Below, in pieces: positions 35,232 to 43,452 of a DNA stretch of 64,000 nucleotides; the first letter of the stretch is position 1; the number at the start of each line of letters is the position of its first letter. Position numbers and translations under genes: made by a program. The DNA comes from Terriglobia bacterium (GTDB lineage: Bacteria; Acidobacteriota; Terriglobia; Bryobacterales; Bryobacteraceae): the NCBI GenBank assembly GCA_021324185.1, contig JAJPJN010000097.1:1-64000 (forward strand), in the 5' to 3' direction. The notes under the pieces were generated by a model. It made no database searches. It had not been told where the DNA came from and worked only from the letters and a program-made list of their open reading frames with translations.

Positions 35232-36839
35232 ATGCCTGCCATTACGACGGTAAGCACAGCGCATTCACCACAGGAGTGGCTTGTCTGGCTGAAGCGCCGC
35301 TGGGCCGTTCTGGCGGGGGGAGCGCTCGCCGCCGGATTCATTGCGTATGCCGTTGTTCTTGCACTGAACTGGCCGTTCACCAAACAATCGGTTATTGACG
35401 TTTTGCAGGAAGCAACGCTGCGCAGCGTGAACGTTGGCAATTTCCAGAAGACGTTTTTTCCTCCCGGCTGCATCGTCGAGCGCGTCCGATTCGAACACCA
35501 CTTACACAAAGAGAAGCCGCCGATCATTTACGTAGACCGGCTGATTATCCACGGCAGTTATTGGGGTTTGTTCACGGCGCAAAACAGGCTTGCGCTTGTC
35601 AAAGCGGTGAACATGCACGTGCTTGTTCCGCCCGCCGAAGTGCATGGCAAACCGGATCCGCTGATGCCACTCAATCGAACCTCCTCCTCCGTCAAGAGAT
35701 TGCGAATCGACAAAATCGTGGCCGACGGCGCCGTTCTCGATTTTGCGCATGAGGACGGTTCGAAGCCTTACCGGATGACCGTCGATAAGCTTACCGTCTT
35801 CGATGTGAGCAACAACTCCGCTATTCCATACAAGACCGTTCTTACAAACTCGATACCGCAAGGCACAATCCGATCTGCCGGTGTTTTCGGACCTTGGCAT
35901 CCGAACCATCCTGCCGATACACCGGTGCATGGCGCATACGAGTACCAGAACGCCAGTCTGGGGGCTTTGAAGGACCTTAACGGAATCCTGCAAGCCGAGG
36001 GGAAATTTGAAGGCAACCTAGGCGAGATTCGAACCAATGGAAAGGCGGATGTGCGTGGTTTTCACATCAGCGACACGAGTCATTACCGGGAGCTGTCGGC
36101 CGTCTTCCAGGCGCGGGTAGACGGAACGAACGGAAACACGATGTTGGATAACGTAAGCGCGCATTTCGATCACTCCTGGTTGATCGTGAAGGGCTCTGTC
36201 GCTGGCCAACAAGGTGAAAAAGGGAAAGCGGTGTCGCTCGACCTGCTCTGTAGGAGCGGGCGAGTAGAAGATGTCCTGGATCTGTTTATCGCGGCGAAAC
36301 TCTCGCCCATCGTGGGAGCGCTGCAGATGGACGGACATTTATACGTGCCGCCCGGTAAGGCGGATTTCTTAAAGCGAATGCACTTATGGGGTGATTTCCA
36401 CATCGAGCAGGGCCGGTTTACGAACTCCGAAACACAAGGCGACCTCAACCGGTTGAGCGCCAGCGCGAAAAAGAACAATTCTGAAAACAACGATGTAACG
36501 GCATTATCGAATTTGACCGGTCATGGGGATATCCGCAACGGCATTGCGACGCTCACGGGGCTGATGTTCAAAGTTCCGGGGGCGACCGCACGGATGAGCG
36601 GCACCTACAGCATCCTTCCGAGTTACAACGTGGATCTGCACGGCACGCTGTATACAGACGGCAAGCCCTGGACCGCGACAACAGGATTTAAATCGTGGAT
36701 GGTCCGGATCATCACGCCGTTTTTGAAAAAGCACCAGAATATCCGCATGGTGCCGTTCAAGATTACCGGGAATTACTACAACACGAACATCGGTCTGGAT
36801 CTTTGGTCGAAACGAAAGCCCAACGGGCAGCCGCGCTAA
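35232..36839 (+). CDS. AsmA-like membrane-anchored protein
   Basis: The 535-residue protein has one N-terminal membrane helix (AVLAGGALAAGFIAYAVVLA) and then a long beta-rich repetitive region. The segments VRFEHHLHKEKPPIIYVDRL and GKADVRGFHISD, and the C-terminal LTGLMFKVPGATARMSGTYS, VDLHGTLYTDGKPW are typical of AsmA/DUF748-like proteins. These proteins bridge the inner and outer membranes and are linked to lipid transport. An exceptionally strong ribosome site in a hairpin loop precedes it. The next gene converges on it. Confidence 0.75.
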   Translation: MPAITTVSTAHSPQEWLVWLKRRWAVLAGGALAAGFIAYAVVLALNWPFTKQSVIDVLQEATLRSVNVGNFQKTFFPPGCIVERVRFEHHLHKEKPPIIYVDRLIIHGSYWGLFTAQNRLALVKAVNMHVLVPPAEVHGKPDPLMPLNRTSSSVKRLRIDKIVADGAVLDFAHEDGSKPYRMTVDKLTVFDVSNNSAIPYKTVLTNSIPQGTIRSAGVFGPWHPNHPADTPVHGAYEYQNASLGALKDLNGILQAEGKFEGNLGEIRTNGKADVRGFHISDTSHYRELSAVFQARVDGTNGNTMLDNVSAHFDHSWLIVKGSVAGQQGEKGKAVSLDLLCRSGRVEDVLDLFIAAKLSPIVGALQMDGHLYVPPGKADFLKRMHLWGDFHIEQGRFTNSETQGDLNRLSASAKKNNSENNDVTALSNLTGHGDIRNGIATLTGLMFKVPGATARMSGTYSILPSYNVDLHGTLYTDGKPWTATTGFKSWMVRIITPFLKKHQNIRMVPFKITGNYYNTNIGLDLWSKRKPNGQPR

Positions 36840-36846
36840 CGGACGG

Positions 36847-37473
36847 TTAGCGAAGGATAGTTTTGGGCTCGCTGAGATACCCGGTGATCTGATTCTTTGT
36901 CACCCGGTTGACCACCAGCTCCAAGTTTTGCGAATGCGCCAGCGGGATAGAAACGCGTTCGTTCAGCTTCAGCCGCTTGAAATCGATGCGGCGCTCTTTG
37001 TAAAGCACGCTGGCCTGCACGAAGCCGTGTTTGGGGTCCGTGCGCCAGAGGCAGATCTCGACGGGTCCGACCGGACGAAAATTGCGCGAACGTGCCAGGC
37101 TGAACTCCACATAGGTGCGAGCGCCGGTACGCTCGAGGGCCAGGAGTTCCTCGTGCTTGCGGGCGACGGGTTCGGCCTGTCGGGCCTCATGCCGCCTTTC
37201 AGCAACAGCAGCGTGGGCGGGCTTCTCCGTTCCTGATAGCGCAGAAACTGCTGCCGGATTTGCGGCGACGGCATAGGAAAGCGGCTGTGGGGCTGTGTTG
37301 ACGCGGACCGCTGCTACCGGGTAGCCTTGATCCGAACGGTAAAGAATGGCAAAGACGGACGCGGCGCAAATCAGCGCAACCACGAGGCATAGGATGCACG
37401 CGCGGCGGAGGCTGAGCTTCCGGCCGTGGTAAAGATACAAATCGACCGGTAAGAATACGTGTGCGGAAGACAT
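36847..37473 (-). CDS. Unrecognised single-pass membrane protein
   Basis: The 208-residue protein has an N-terminal basic segment and one helix at about 25-47 (ACILCLVVALICAASVFAIL), a variable alanine-rich linker and a C-terminal domain (YVEFSLARSRNFRPVGPVEI, LAHSQNLELVVNRVTKNQIT) with alternating strands. The wording resembles a periplasmic beta-domain that may bind another envelope protein. I do not recognise the family. It converges on the AsmA-like gene with 7 bp between stops. Confidence 0.65.
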   Translation of the reverse strand: MSSAHVFLPVDLYLYHGRKLSLRRACILCLVVALICAASVFAILYRSDQGYPVAAVRVNTAPQPLSYAVAANPAAVSALSGTEKPAHAAVAERRHEARQAEPVARKHEELLALERTGARTYVEFSLARSRNFRPVGPVEICLWRTDPKHGFVQASVLYKERRIDFKRLKLNERVSIPLAHSQNLELVVNRVTKNQITGYLSEPKTILR

Positions 37474-37649
37474 CTATTTTTATACGATGCTTGCCTTAAA
37501 AATTTGTGACGTTCCCGCGTTGGGATTATGACTGTCCATATCCGGACATCCGGTTACGAAATGATAGCCTATGCGCGTTGAGAGCGCACGGGTAACGCGG
37601 CCGGGGCGGATGGAATGCCGAGTGCCCTAATGAAAATCTGGAAGCACCA

Positions 37650-38783
37650 ATGACAGCAGTAATGAACGGCGAAACAGCGGCTCGCAAGGTATTGGTCGTG
37701 GATGATCAGGAAGACGTGCGGCAGGCCTTACGGCTGCTGCTGAAGGGCTCGGGGTATCGCAGCGAAGAGGTAAGCTCGCCCCACGCGGCGCTGGCAAGCG
37801 CGGCCTATGGGGACCACGATCTGATCATCGCGGACATGAACTACACCTGGGACACAACGTCGGGAGAAGAAGGACTGCGGCTGCTGGACGGCTTGCGGGC
37901 GCAGCGGCCGGATGTGCCGGTGATCGCCATGACCGGATGGAGCACGATTGAGCTGGCCGTGGAAGCGATGCATCGCGGCGCCTGTGATTTCATTCCGAAG
38001 CCATGGGACAACCGGCATTTCCTGGCGGTCATCAAGAAGCACATCGACACGCCACCGGAAACAGGCAAGCCGCGGGATGCGGAGCTGGCGATCGCGCGCA
38101 AAGTACAGCGCACGTTGCTGCCTGCGCCCCACGTTTCACTCTGTGGTCTGGAGTGCGAGTGCGCCTCGCTGCCGGCAGGCGATATTAGCGGCGACTTATA
38201 CGATTTCCTGGGGATCGATTCGGAGGCAATGGCGTTTGTTTTGGGCGACGTCTGCGGGAAGGGAATTGGGGCGGCCCTGCTGGTCGCCAATCTGCAAGCC
38301 ACTCTTCGGAGCCTGGAGGAGCTTGCGCGCGAACCGGCTAAATTGATGGACCGCGTGAATCGCCTGTTTTTCGAATGCACACGCCCGGAGCACTTCGCGA
38401 CGCTTTTTTACGGGGTCTACGATGCGCGTTTCCGGCGAATCCGCTATGTGAATTGCGGCCATCCGGCGCCGGTGCTGTTGAGAGCGGACCATACAGTCGA
38501 ATTGCTTCAGCCCACGGCTACCGTGCTGGGCGCCTTCAAGAAAGGCGGTTTTCCAGAAGAGACGGTGGAGTTGCGCTCGGGCGATCAGGTGATCGTGTAT
38601 TCAGACGGATTCTCGGAAGCGGATAGTGAAGACGAGAGCGGCGTCTGGGCCATCGAGACCATTCGACGGCTAGGCAGCGTCAGGAGTGCCGGGCTGGCGG
38701 GCGCGCTGGCCAATGAAGCGGCGTCTCTGGGGCCGCGGCGTGATGACATTACGGTAATGCATTTGAGGCAAGCGGCGGCTTGA
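37650..38783 (+). CDS. Response regulator with PP2C-type (SpoIIE/RsbU) phosphatase output
   Basis: The 377-residue protein has a receiver domain (about 12-135: acidic VVDDQEDV, phospho-Asp in IIADMNY, Thr in AMTGWS, Lys in FIPKPWD) and a PP2C-like phosphatase domain (about 150-375) with metal aspartates in AGDISGDLYDF, LGDVCGKGIGAALL, VYSDGFSEAD and RRDDITVMHL. Such proteins dephosphorylate anti-anti-sigma factors in partner-switching stress pathways. The receiver carries a loop insert with DTTSGEEG, seen also in NtrC-like regulators. A histidine kinase and an anti-sigma factor are not in the window. The gene overlaps the GH16 gene. Confidence 0.93.
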   Translation: MTAVMNGETAARKVLVVDDQEDVRQALRLLLKGSGYRSEEVSSPHAALASAAYGDHDLIIADMNYTWDTTSGEEGLRLLDGLRAQRPDVPVIAMTGWSTIELAVEAMHRGACDFIPKPWDNRHFLAVIKKHIDTPPETGKPRDAELAIARKVQRTLLPAPHVSLCGLECECASLPAGDISGDLYDFLGIDSEAMAFVLGDVCGKGIGAALLVANLQATLRSLEELAREPAKLMDRVNRLFFECTRPEHFATLFYGVYDARFRRIRYVNCGHPAPVLLRADHTVELLQPTATVLGAFKKGGFPEETVELRSGDQVIVYSDGFSEADSEDESGVWAIETIRRLGSVRSAGLAGALANEAASLGPRRDDITVMHLRQAAA

Positions 38784-39577
38784 AGACTTGTGTGCCTGCC
38801 GCCGTCCTCTCGCTCTGTCTGTTGCTCCTGACAATCGTTCCGGCGCCGGCGCAAACGCACCTGATCTGGAGTGACGAATTTGATGGAGCCGCGGGTACGC
38901 CTCCCGATCCGGCAAAGTGGACCTTCGACTTAGGCGCGGGCGGCTGGGGCAATCACGAACTGGAGCGCTATATGGATGCTCGCACGAACGTAGAGCAAGA
39001 CGGGCGCGGGCATCTGGTTATCCGCGCCACTCGAAGTCGAACCGGTGAATTTGAGTCCGCGCGGATTAAGACCCAGGACCGGTTCTCCTTTACGTATGGC
39101 CGCGTGGCGGCGCGGCTCAAGCTTCCTCGCGGGCAAGGCATGTGGCCGGCGTTCTGGATGCTAGGAAACGACATCAAGACCGCCGGTTGGCCGCAGTGCG
39201 GCGAAATCGACATCATTGAAAACATAGGCCGCGAGCCCGGTACGATCCATGGCACCGTGCATGGCCCCGGATATTCCGGAGCGCACGGCATCGGCGCGTC
39301 ATTTGTCTTCGAGAAACCGGAGTCGCCGTCTGATTCGTATCATGTGTACGCCGTAGATTGGCGGGTGAACCGAATGGATTTTCTGGTGGATGGCGTGGCC
39401 TATCAGACGATTACTCCGGAGAAACTTCCTGCTGGCGCGAAATGGGTCTACGACCACCCGTTCTTTCTGCTTGTGAATCTGGCGGTGGGTGGATCCTGGC
39501 CGGGCGCGCCCGATGCCTCCACCGTTTTCCCACAGGAACTGAGTGTCGATTGGGTGCGGGTCTACAGCAACCAATAG
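38780..39577 (+). CDS. Glycoside hydrolase family 16 (beta-glucanase-like), secreted
   Basis: A 265-residue exported enzyme. TTG 38780 overlaps the TGA of the phosphatase gene and gives a signal peptide (CVPAAVLSLCLLLLTIVPAP, cleaved after A-Q). The catalytic signature is GEIDIIENIG, the E-x-D-x-x-E of GH16, and neighbouring blocks (WSDEFDGAAG, YGRVAARLKLPRGQGMWPAF, FFLLVNLAVGG) also fit. GH16 enzymes cleave beta-1,3/1,4-glucans, agar or carrageenan; the specificity cannot be read here. GTG 38792 is an alternative start. Confidence 0.93.
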   Translation: MKTCVPAAVLSLCLLLLTIVPAPAQTHLIWSDEFDGAAGTPPDPAKWTFDLGAGGWGNHELERYMDARTNVEQDGRGHLVIRATRSRTGEFESARIKTQDRFSFTYGRVAARLKLPRGQGMWPAFWMLGNDIKTAGWPQCGEIDIIENIGREPGTIHGTVHGPGYSGAHGIGASFVFEKPESPSDSYHVYAVDWRVNRMDFLVDGVAYQTITPEKLPAGAKWVYDHPFFLLVNLAVGGSWPGAPDASTVFPQELSVDWVRVYSNQ

Positions 39578-39616
39578 GACAGTGCAGCCATTAGGCAAAC
39601 GTGTTACGTTCTGGAC

Positions 39617-40453
39617 ATGTCCTTGACGTTATCGCGCAGATCGTTTGTCGCCGCTGCTTTGCCTGCTTTTACAGCCTGGAAACTGGTTGCGGCGGAAAAG
39701 CACATCCCTATAGGCCTGGAACTCTACTCGGTACGCGACGAGCTGAAGAAGGACTTGACCGGAACTGTGGACGGGGTCGCCAAGATGGGTTACGAGTGCG
39801 TTGAATTTTTTGCACCGTACTTCCAATGGACCCCCGACTATGCCAAGCAGGTCCGCAAGCAGTTAGACGACCTGAAAATTCGCTGTTATTCCACGCACAA
39901 CAACATGGAATCGTTCGGCGCCGGCATGGAACATGCAATGGAGTTAAACAACATTTTGGGCACGAAGTACATCGTGCTTGCCAGCGCAGGCAAAGTCACG
40001 GGCATCGACGGCTGGAAGCAGGTAGCTGAAACGCTAAACAAAGCCAACGAGAAGATGTCGGCTTCCGGGCTGCATGCCGGCTACCACAATCATGCAGTGG
40101 AATGGAAGCCCATCGATGGCCAGATGCCGCTGCGCGTTTTGGCGGACAACACGGACAAGAGCATCATGCTGCAACTTGACGTGGGCACCTGCGTGGAAAC
40201 GGGCAATAATCCAGTGGAATGGATCAACAACCATCCGGGCCGCATCCGTTCGCTGCATTTGAAAGACTGGTCGCCGGATAAGGGGTATCGCGTCTTATTT
40301 GGCCAGGGAGTCGTGCCGTGGAAGGAAGTATTTGCAGCCGCCGAATCGAAGGGCGGCGTGGAATATTACCTGATTGAACAAGAAGGCAGCGACTTGCCTG
40401 AGATGGAAACGGTTGACCGGTGCCTGATCGCGTTTCGCGAAATTCACGGCTGA
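39617..40453 (+). CDS. Sugar phosphate isomerase/epimerase-like TIM-barrel protein, Tat-type export
   Basis: The 278-residue protein starts with a twin-arginine-type signal (LSRRSFVAAALPAF) and continues with the xylose isomerase-like barrel: IGLELYSVRDELKKDLTGTV, VAKMGYECVEFFAPYF, YHNHAVEWKP and LDVGTCVETGNNPVEW, LHLKDWS, EYYLIEQEGS. Metal-binding E, D and H residues are in place. Members act on keto/aldo sugars or inositols; the substrate is unknown. It follows the GH16 gene by 39 bp and precedes the cobalamin riboswitch. Confidence 0.85.
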   Translation: MSLTLSRRSFVAAALPAFTAWKLVAAEKHIPIGLELYSVRDELKKDLTGTVDGVAKMGYECVEFFAPYFQWTPDYAKQVRKQLDDLKIRCYSTHNNMESFGAGMEHAMELNNILGTKYIVLASAGKVTGIDGWKQVAETLNKANEKMSASGLHAGYHNHAVEWKPIDGQMPLRVLADNTDKSIMLQLDVGTCVETGNNPVEWINNHPGRIRSLHLKDWSPDKGYRVLFGQGVVPWKEVFAAAESKGGVEYYLIEQEGSDLPEMETVDRCLIAFREIHG

Positions 40454-40499
40454 CGCTGTTCCGCGGTTCCACTTGCTTTACTTGTTTGCTACTCTGGTT

Positions 40500-40700
40500 A
40501 TCGCTGTTGGTACGGCGAAGTTGTTCGAAGCAACTCGTTGTTGAAAAGGGAACCTGGTGTGAATCCGGGACTGCCCCGCAGCGGTAATCAGGAACGAAAG
40601 CCCAAAATGGCACTCTGGGGTACAAAACAGGGGAAGCCGGGCCGTAGAGAAACAATCGACAAAAGATTGTCGCGCCTGTAAGTCCGAAGACCTGCCGCAG
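40500..40700 (+). ncRNA. Cobalamin riboswitch
   Basis: The core AAAAGGGAACCTGGTGTGAA ... CTGCCCCGCAGCGGTAA (40544-40588) and the downstream box AAGTCCGAAGACCTGCC (about 40680-40696) are the conserved cobalamin aptamer. Both elements are in the usual order, with a variable arm between them. It stands about 60 nt before the receptor start, where it would switch off translation or transcription when cobalamin is plentiful. Confidence 0.95.
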
Positions 40701-40759
40701 CCCGCACGGGATACCGCGCGGTTGTAGTGAAATTCGTGCAGCCTCGAGGGATGGCGGAC

Positions 40760-43119
40760 ATGTCTCGCACTTACTTATACGTATTTGTTTCTCTGTTTAG
40801 CGCTGTTTTCGCAGGTGCGGCAGAAAAAACAGCCACCATTTCCGGAGTTGTAACAGATCCTTCCGGAGCTTCGGTTCCGAACGCCAACGTTAATCTCCAT
40901 CAGATTGCCGGGAGCGCTTTACTCAGTACGGAATCGGATTCGTCAGGGCGCTATGAACTGTCCGGCGTTGCAGCGGGCAGTTACTTGCTGGGCGCATCGG
41001 CCCCGGGACTTAGCATGCCGCGGCTCCTGAGTCTTGCGGTAGCGGCCGGTGAAACACGTATCATCGAGTTACATCTGATCGTGAGTGCGGCCAGCTCGCA
41101 AGTGACTGTAACAGCGGCCGGAGAGCCGCAATCGGTCGATCAGGTTTCTAAACAACTGGATGTTGTGAATGCGGCCGATGCCGAGCAGCGCGGAATTTTT
41201 TCGGTCGCGCAAGCGATCTCGTTTTTACCCGGCGTCCGCGTCACAACGCGCGGCGGTCCGGGCGAATACACCGAAATTCAGACGCGCGGTCTTCGTTATA
41301 TCGATACCAGCATTCTGGTTGACGGATTCCGCTTCCGCGACCCGACCGCGCCGCAAGCCGATGCCAGCGCATTTGCCGGCCAGTTGTTTCTGACCGACAC
41401 ATCACGCATCGAAGTGCTGCAAGGTTCGGGCTCATCGCTGTATGGCACCAACGCGATGGCAGGCGTAATAAACATCATTACGCAGCCAGGCGGCGGCCCG
41501 GCGCACGGCGGTATCGACGTGCAAGGTGGCGGCCTGGGTTTGTTCCATGGCGTGGCGCGCGTGGCCGGCGGCGCATTCGCTAACCGCTTCGCATATTCAG
41601 CCGGCATCTCTAATCTGAACATCAGCAGCGGTGTAGATAGCGTGGAGGCGGCGCGCGATTGGAGCGGACAGGGCGAGGCCGCTTATACTCTCACGCCGAA
41701 GATTCGGATTTCCGCTTTGTTGCTTGGTAACGCGGGTTTCACTCAAATCCCCGTGAGCCCCATGCCGTCAACAACGGCTCCGAGCGCCGGAATCATTCCC
41801 GCCATCCCGCTCACAACATTTGTTCCCTCGCTGGGCGACCCCGATTCCGGTGTTTACTCCCACTACATCGATTCGCTCTATCGTTTCGAGCACGAGGTGA
41901 CCCCGCGCGTGTCGTATCGCATTGGCTATCAGATAGTGAGCAGCGAGCGCGATAACCGAAATGGCCCGGGGGGGGCCGGTTTTTACCAACCCGTATTCAA
42001 TCAATCGGATAAATACGTGGGCCGCATCGACACAGTGCAGGCGAAAGCGAATTACCTGTTCGGATCGCATCAGGTCCTCACTGCCGGATACGAGTTCGAG
42101 CAGGAGCGCTATACAAACATCACAACGGATTCGAACCCAATCCTGTCGCAGCGGGTTTACCAGCGCACGGCGGCGCGGCAGCGCGACCATGCGGCCTTTG
42201 CGCAGGACGAGATCCGGTTGCTCGATAAGCGCCTGGAGATTCTGTTATCGGGCCGGTTTACACAGGCGAATCTGGACCAGCCCACCCTTGTCGGCGCACA
42301 ATCCCATATGCCGGCATAAAGCTGGCTAATCCGCCTTCGGCACTTACCGGCGATGCATCGATCGCTTACTTTCTTGGCACGAGCGCAACCAAAATTCGCG
42401 CGCACGCGGGTAACAGCTTTCGCTTGCCGTCCTTATACGAGCGGTTCGGCGGCTTTCTATTTGATGGAATCGATTACGCCTATGGAGATCCGCGGCTGGC
42501 GCCTGAGCGTGCCGTTTCCGGCGATGCTGGTTTCGACCAGTATCTGTTTCAGCAGCACTTAAAAATCAGCGGAACTTATTTCTATACGCGCCTTCAGCAT
42601 GTAATCACTTATCTGAGTTTTCCGCCCGGATACGTGGATCCATTCGGGCGTACCGGCGGGTATGCGGGAGCGCCGGGCGGTATGTCGCGCGGGGTGGAAG
42701 TTAGCGGCGATTTTCACCCGGCACGCAGTACGAGCATTTACTCTACGTATACGTACACAAACTCAAAGGACCTGCATTCGGAATATTACACGGGCCTGCC
42801 CTATGCCCCTCTACAGACTCCGCGAGTTCTTCCGCATCAGGTTTCGATTGTCGCGACGCAAGGACTAGGCAAGCACATCGATCTAGGCATGGATTTCATC
42901 CGCGGGAGTAAGTTCCTGTTTCCGCTTTACGGCTACGCCTATCAGTTCAACGGTCCTCGCCAGCTTGGCTTCGATGCGGGCTATACGGCCAATTTCAATG
43001 AAAAGACGACTGTGCGGTTTTATCTTCGCGTCTCCAATGCGCTCGATCAGAGCTATTATGAAGACGGGTTCCGCACCCCTCCGCGCTGGGCGGTAGGCGG
43101 TATCCATTTCGCTTTTTGA
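40760..43119 (+). pseudogene. btuB: BtuB-type TonB-dependent cobalamin receptor, frameshifted
   Basis: ATG 40760 follows GAGGG at 9 nt and begins a signal peptide (MSRTYLYVFVSLFSAVFAGA). A carboxypeptidase-regulatory domain (about 24-105), the plug (SQVTVTAAGEPQSVDQ to NAMAGVINIITQPGG, about 115-235) and barrel strands follow. The first frame stops at 42319 (519 codons); the second frame from 42301 continues SPY-like AGIKLANPPSALTGDAS, then GNSFRLPSLYERFGGFLFDG and ends with a C-terminal aromatic strand (AVGGIHFAF) at 43119. One missing C in CCC 42303-42305 restores the reading. The cobalamin riboswitch upstream supports cobalamin uptake. The rest of both frames is clean. Confidence 0.9.
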
Positions 43120-43123
43120 AGTT

Positions 43124-43360
43124 ATGACAGTAGAAATTAAACGCTGCTTTATTTGAGCGGAACTGAAAGCTGGGGCCGTGAGCCTCAAGGAAAGGATCGA
43201 ACGGGAACTCGGGGTGCCTGTTCGAGTGCGCGCCGGTGCGCCGGGATCTTTCAACGTTTTCGTAGATGGAAAACAGATCTACAGCAAAAAACGCAACGAG
43301 GATCTGCCCAATCCGGACGAAATCCTCCAACTAGTGCGCGAAAAAGCTTCCGCACGATAA
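43124..43360 (+). CDS. SelW-like (Rdx family) selenoprotein, Sec encoded by TGA
   Basis: ATG 43124 lies 4 bp beyond the btuB stop. The 78-codon frame contains an in-frame TGA at codon 11 (43154-43156) and reads VEIKRC-F-I-U then AELKAGAVSLKERIERELGV. The remainder, VRVRAGAPGSFNVFVDGKQI and YSKKRNEDLPNPDEILQLV, matches the Rdx/SelW family end to end (thioredoxin-like fold, C-x-x-C or C-x-x-U redox motif). Without Sec, only a fragment from GTG 43178 would be called, lacking the redox motif. A SECIS-like hairpin follows the TGA. These proteins act in thiol redox; the partner is unknown. Weak GAAG precedes ATG, so coupling to btuB is likely. A host with SelA, SelB, SelC and SelD is needed. Confidence 0.8.
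43157..43190 (+). promoter_or_regulatory. Candidate bacterial SECIS element
   Basis: Twenty nt after the TGA, GGGGC (43172-43176) pairs with GCCTC (43182-43186, with one G-U), extended by a U-A pair. The apical loop is CGTGA, with G at the second position as required for SelB recognition. Spacing and loop fit the published bacterial SECIS rules (16-37 nt from the TGA). Confidence 0.6.
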
Positions 43361-43452
43361 AGATCGGGCAAAAAGGTCTCCTTTGCCGGGCGGAGGCAGG
43401 CGAAAGTGCCTGTGCTGGCATGGGCATTCTCGTAAGCTGGCAATAGCTGCCC

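Noticed and set aside
43178-43360. Stand-alone 60-residue protein from GTG 43178
   Set aside because: It lacks the redox motif of its family; the longer frame through the TGA restores it, so the short call is an artefact.
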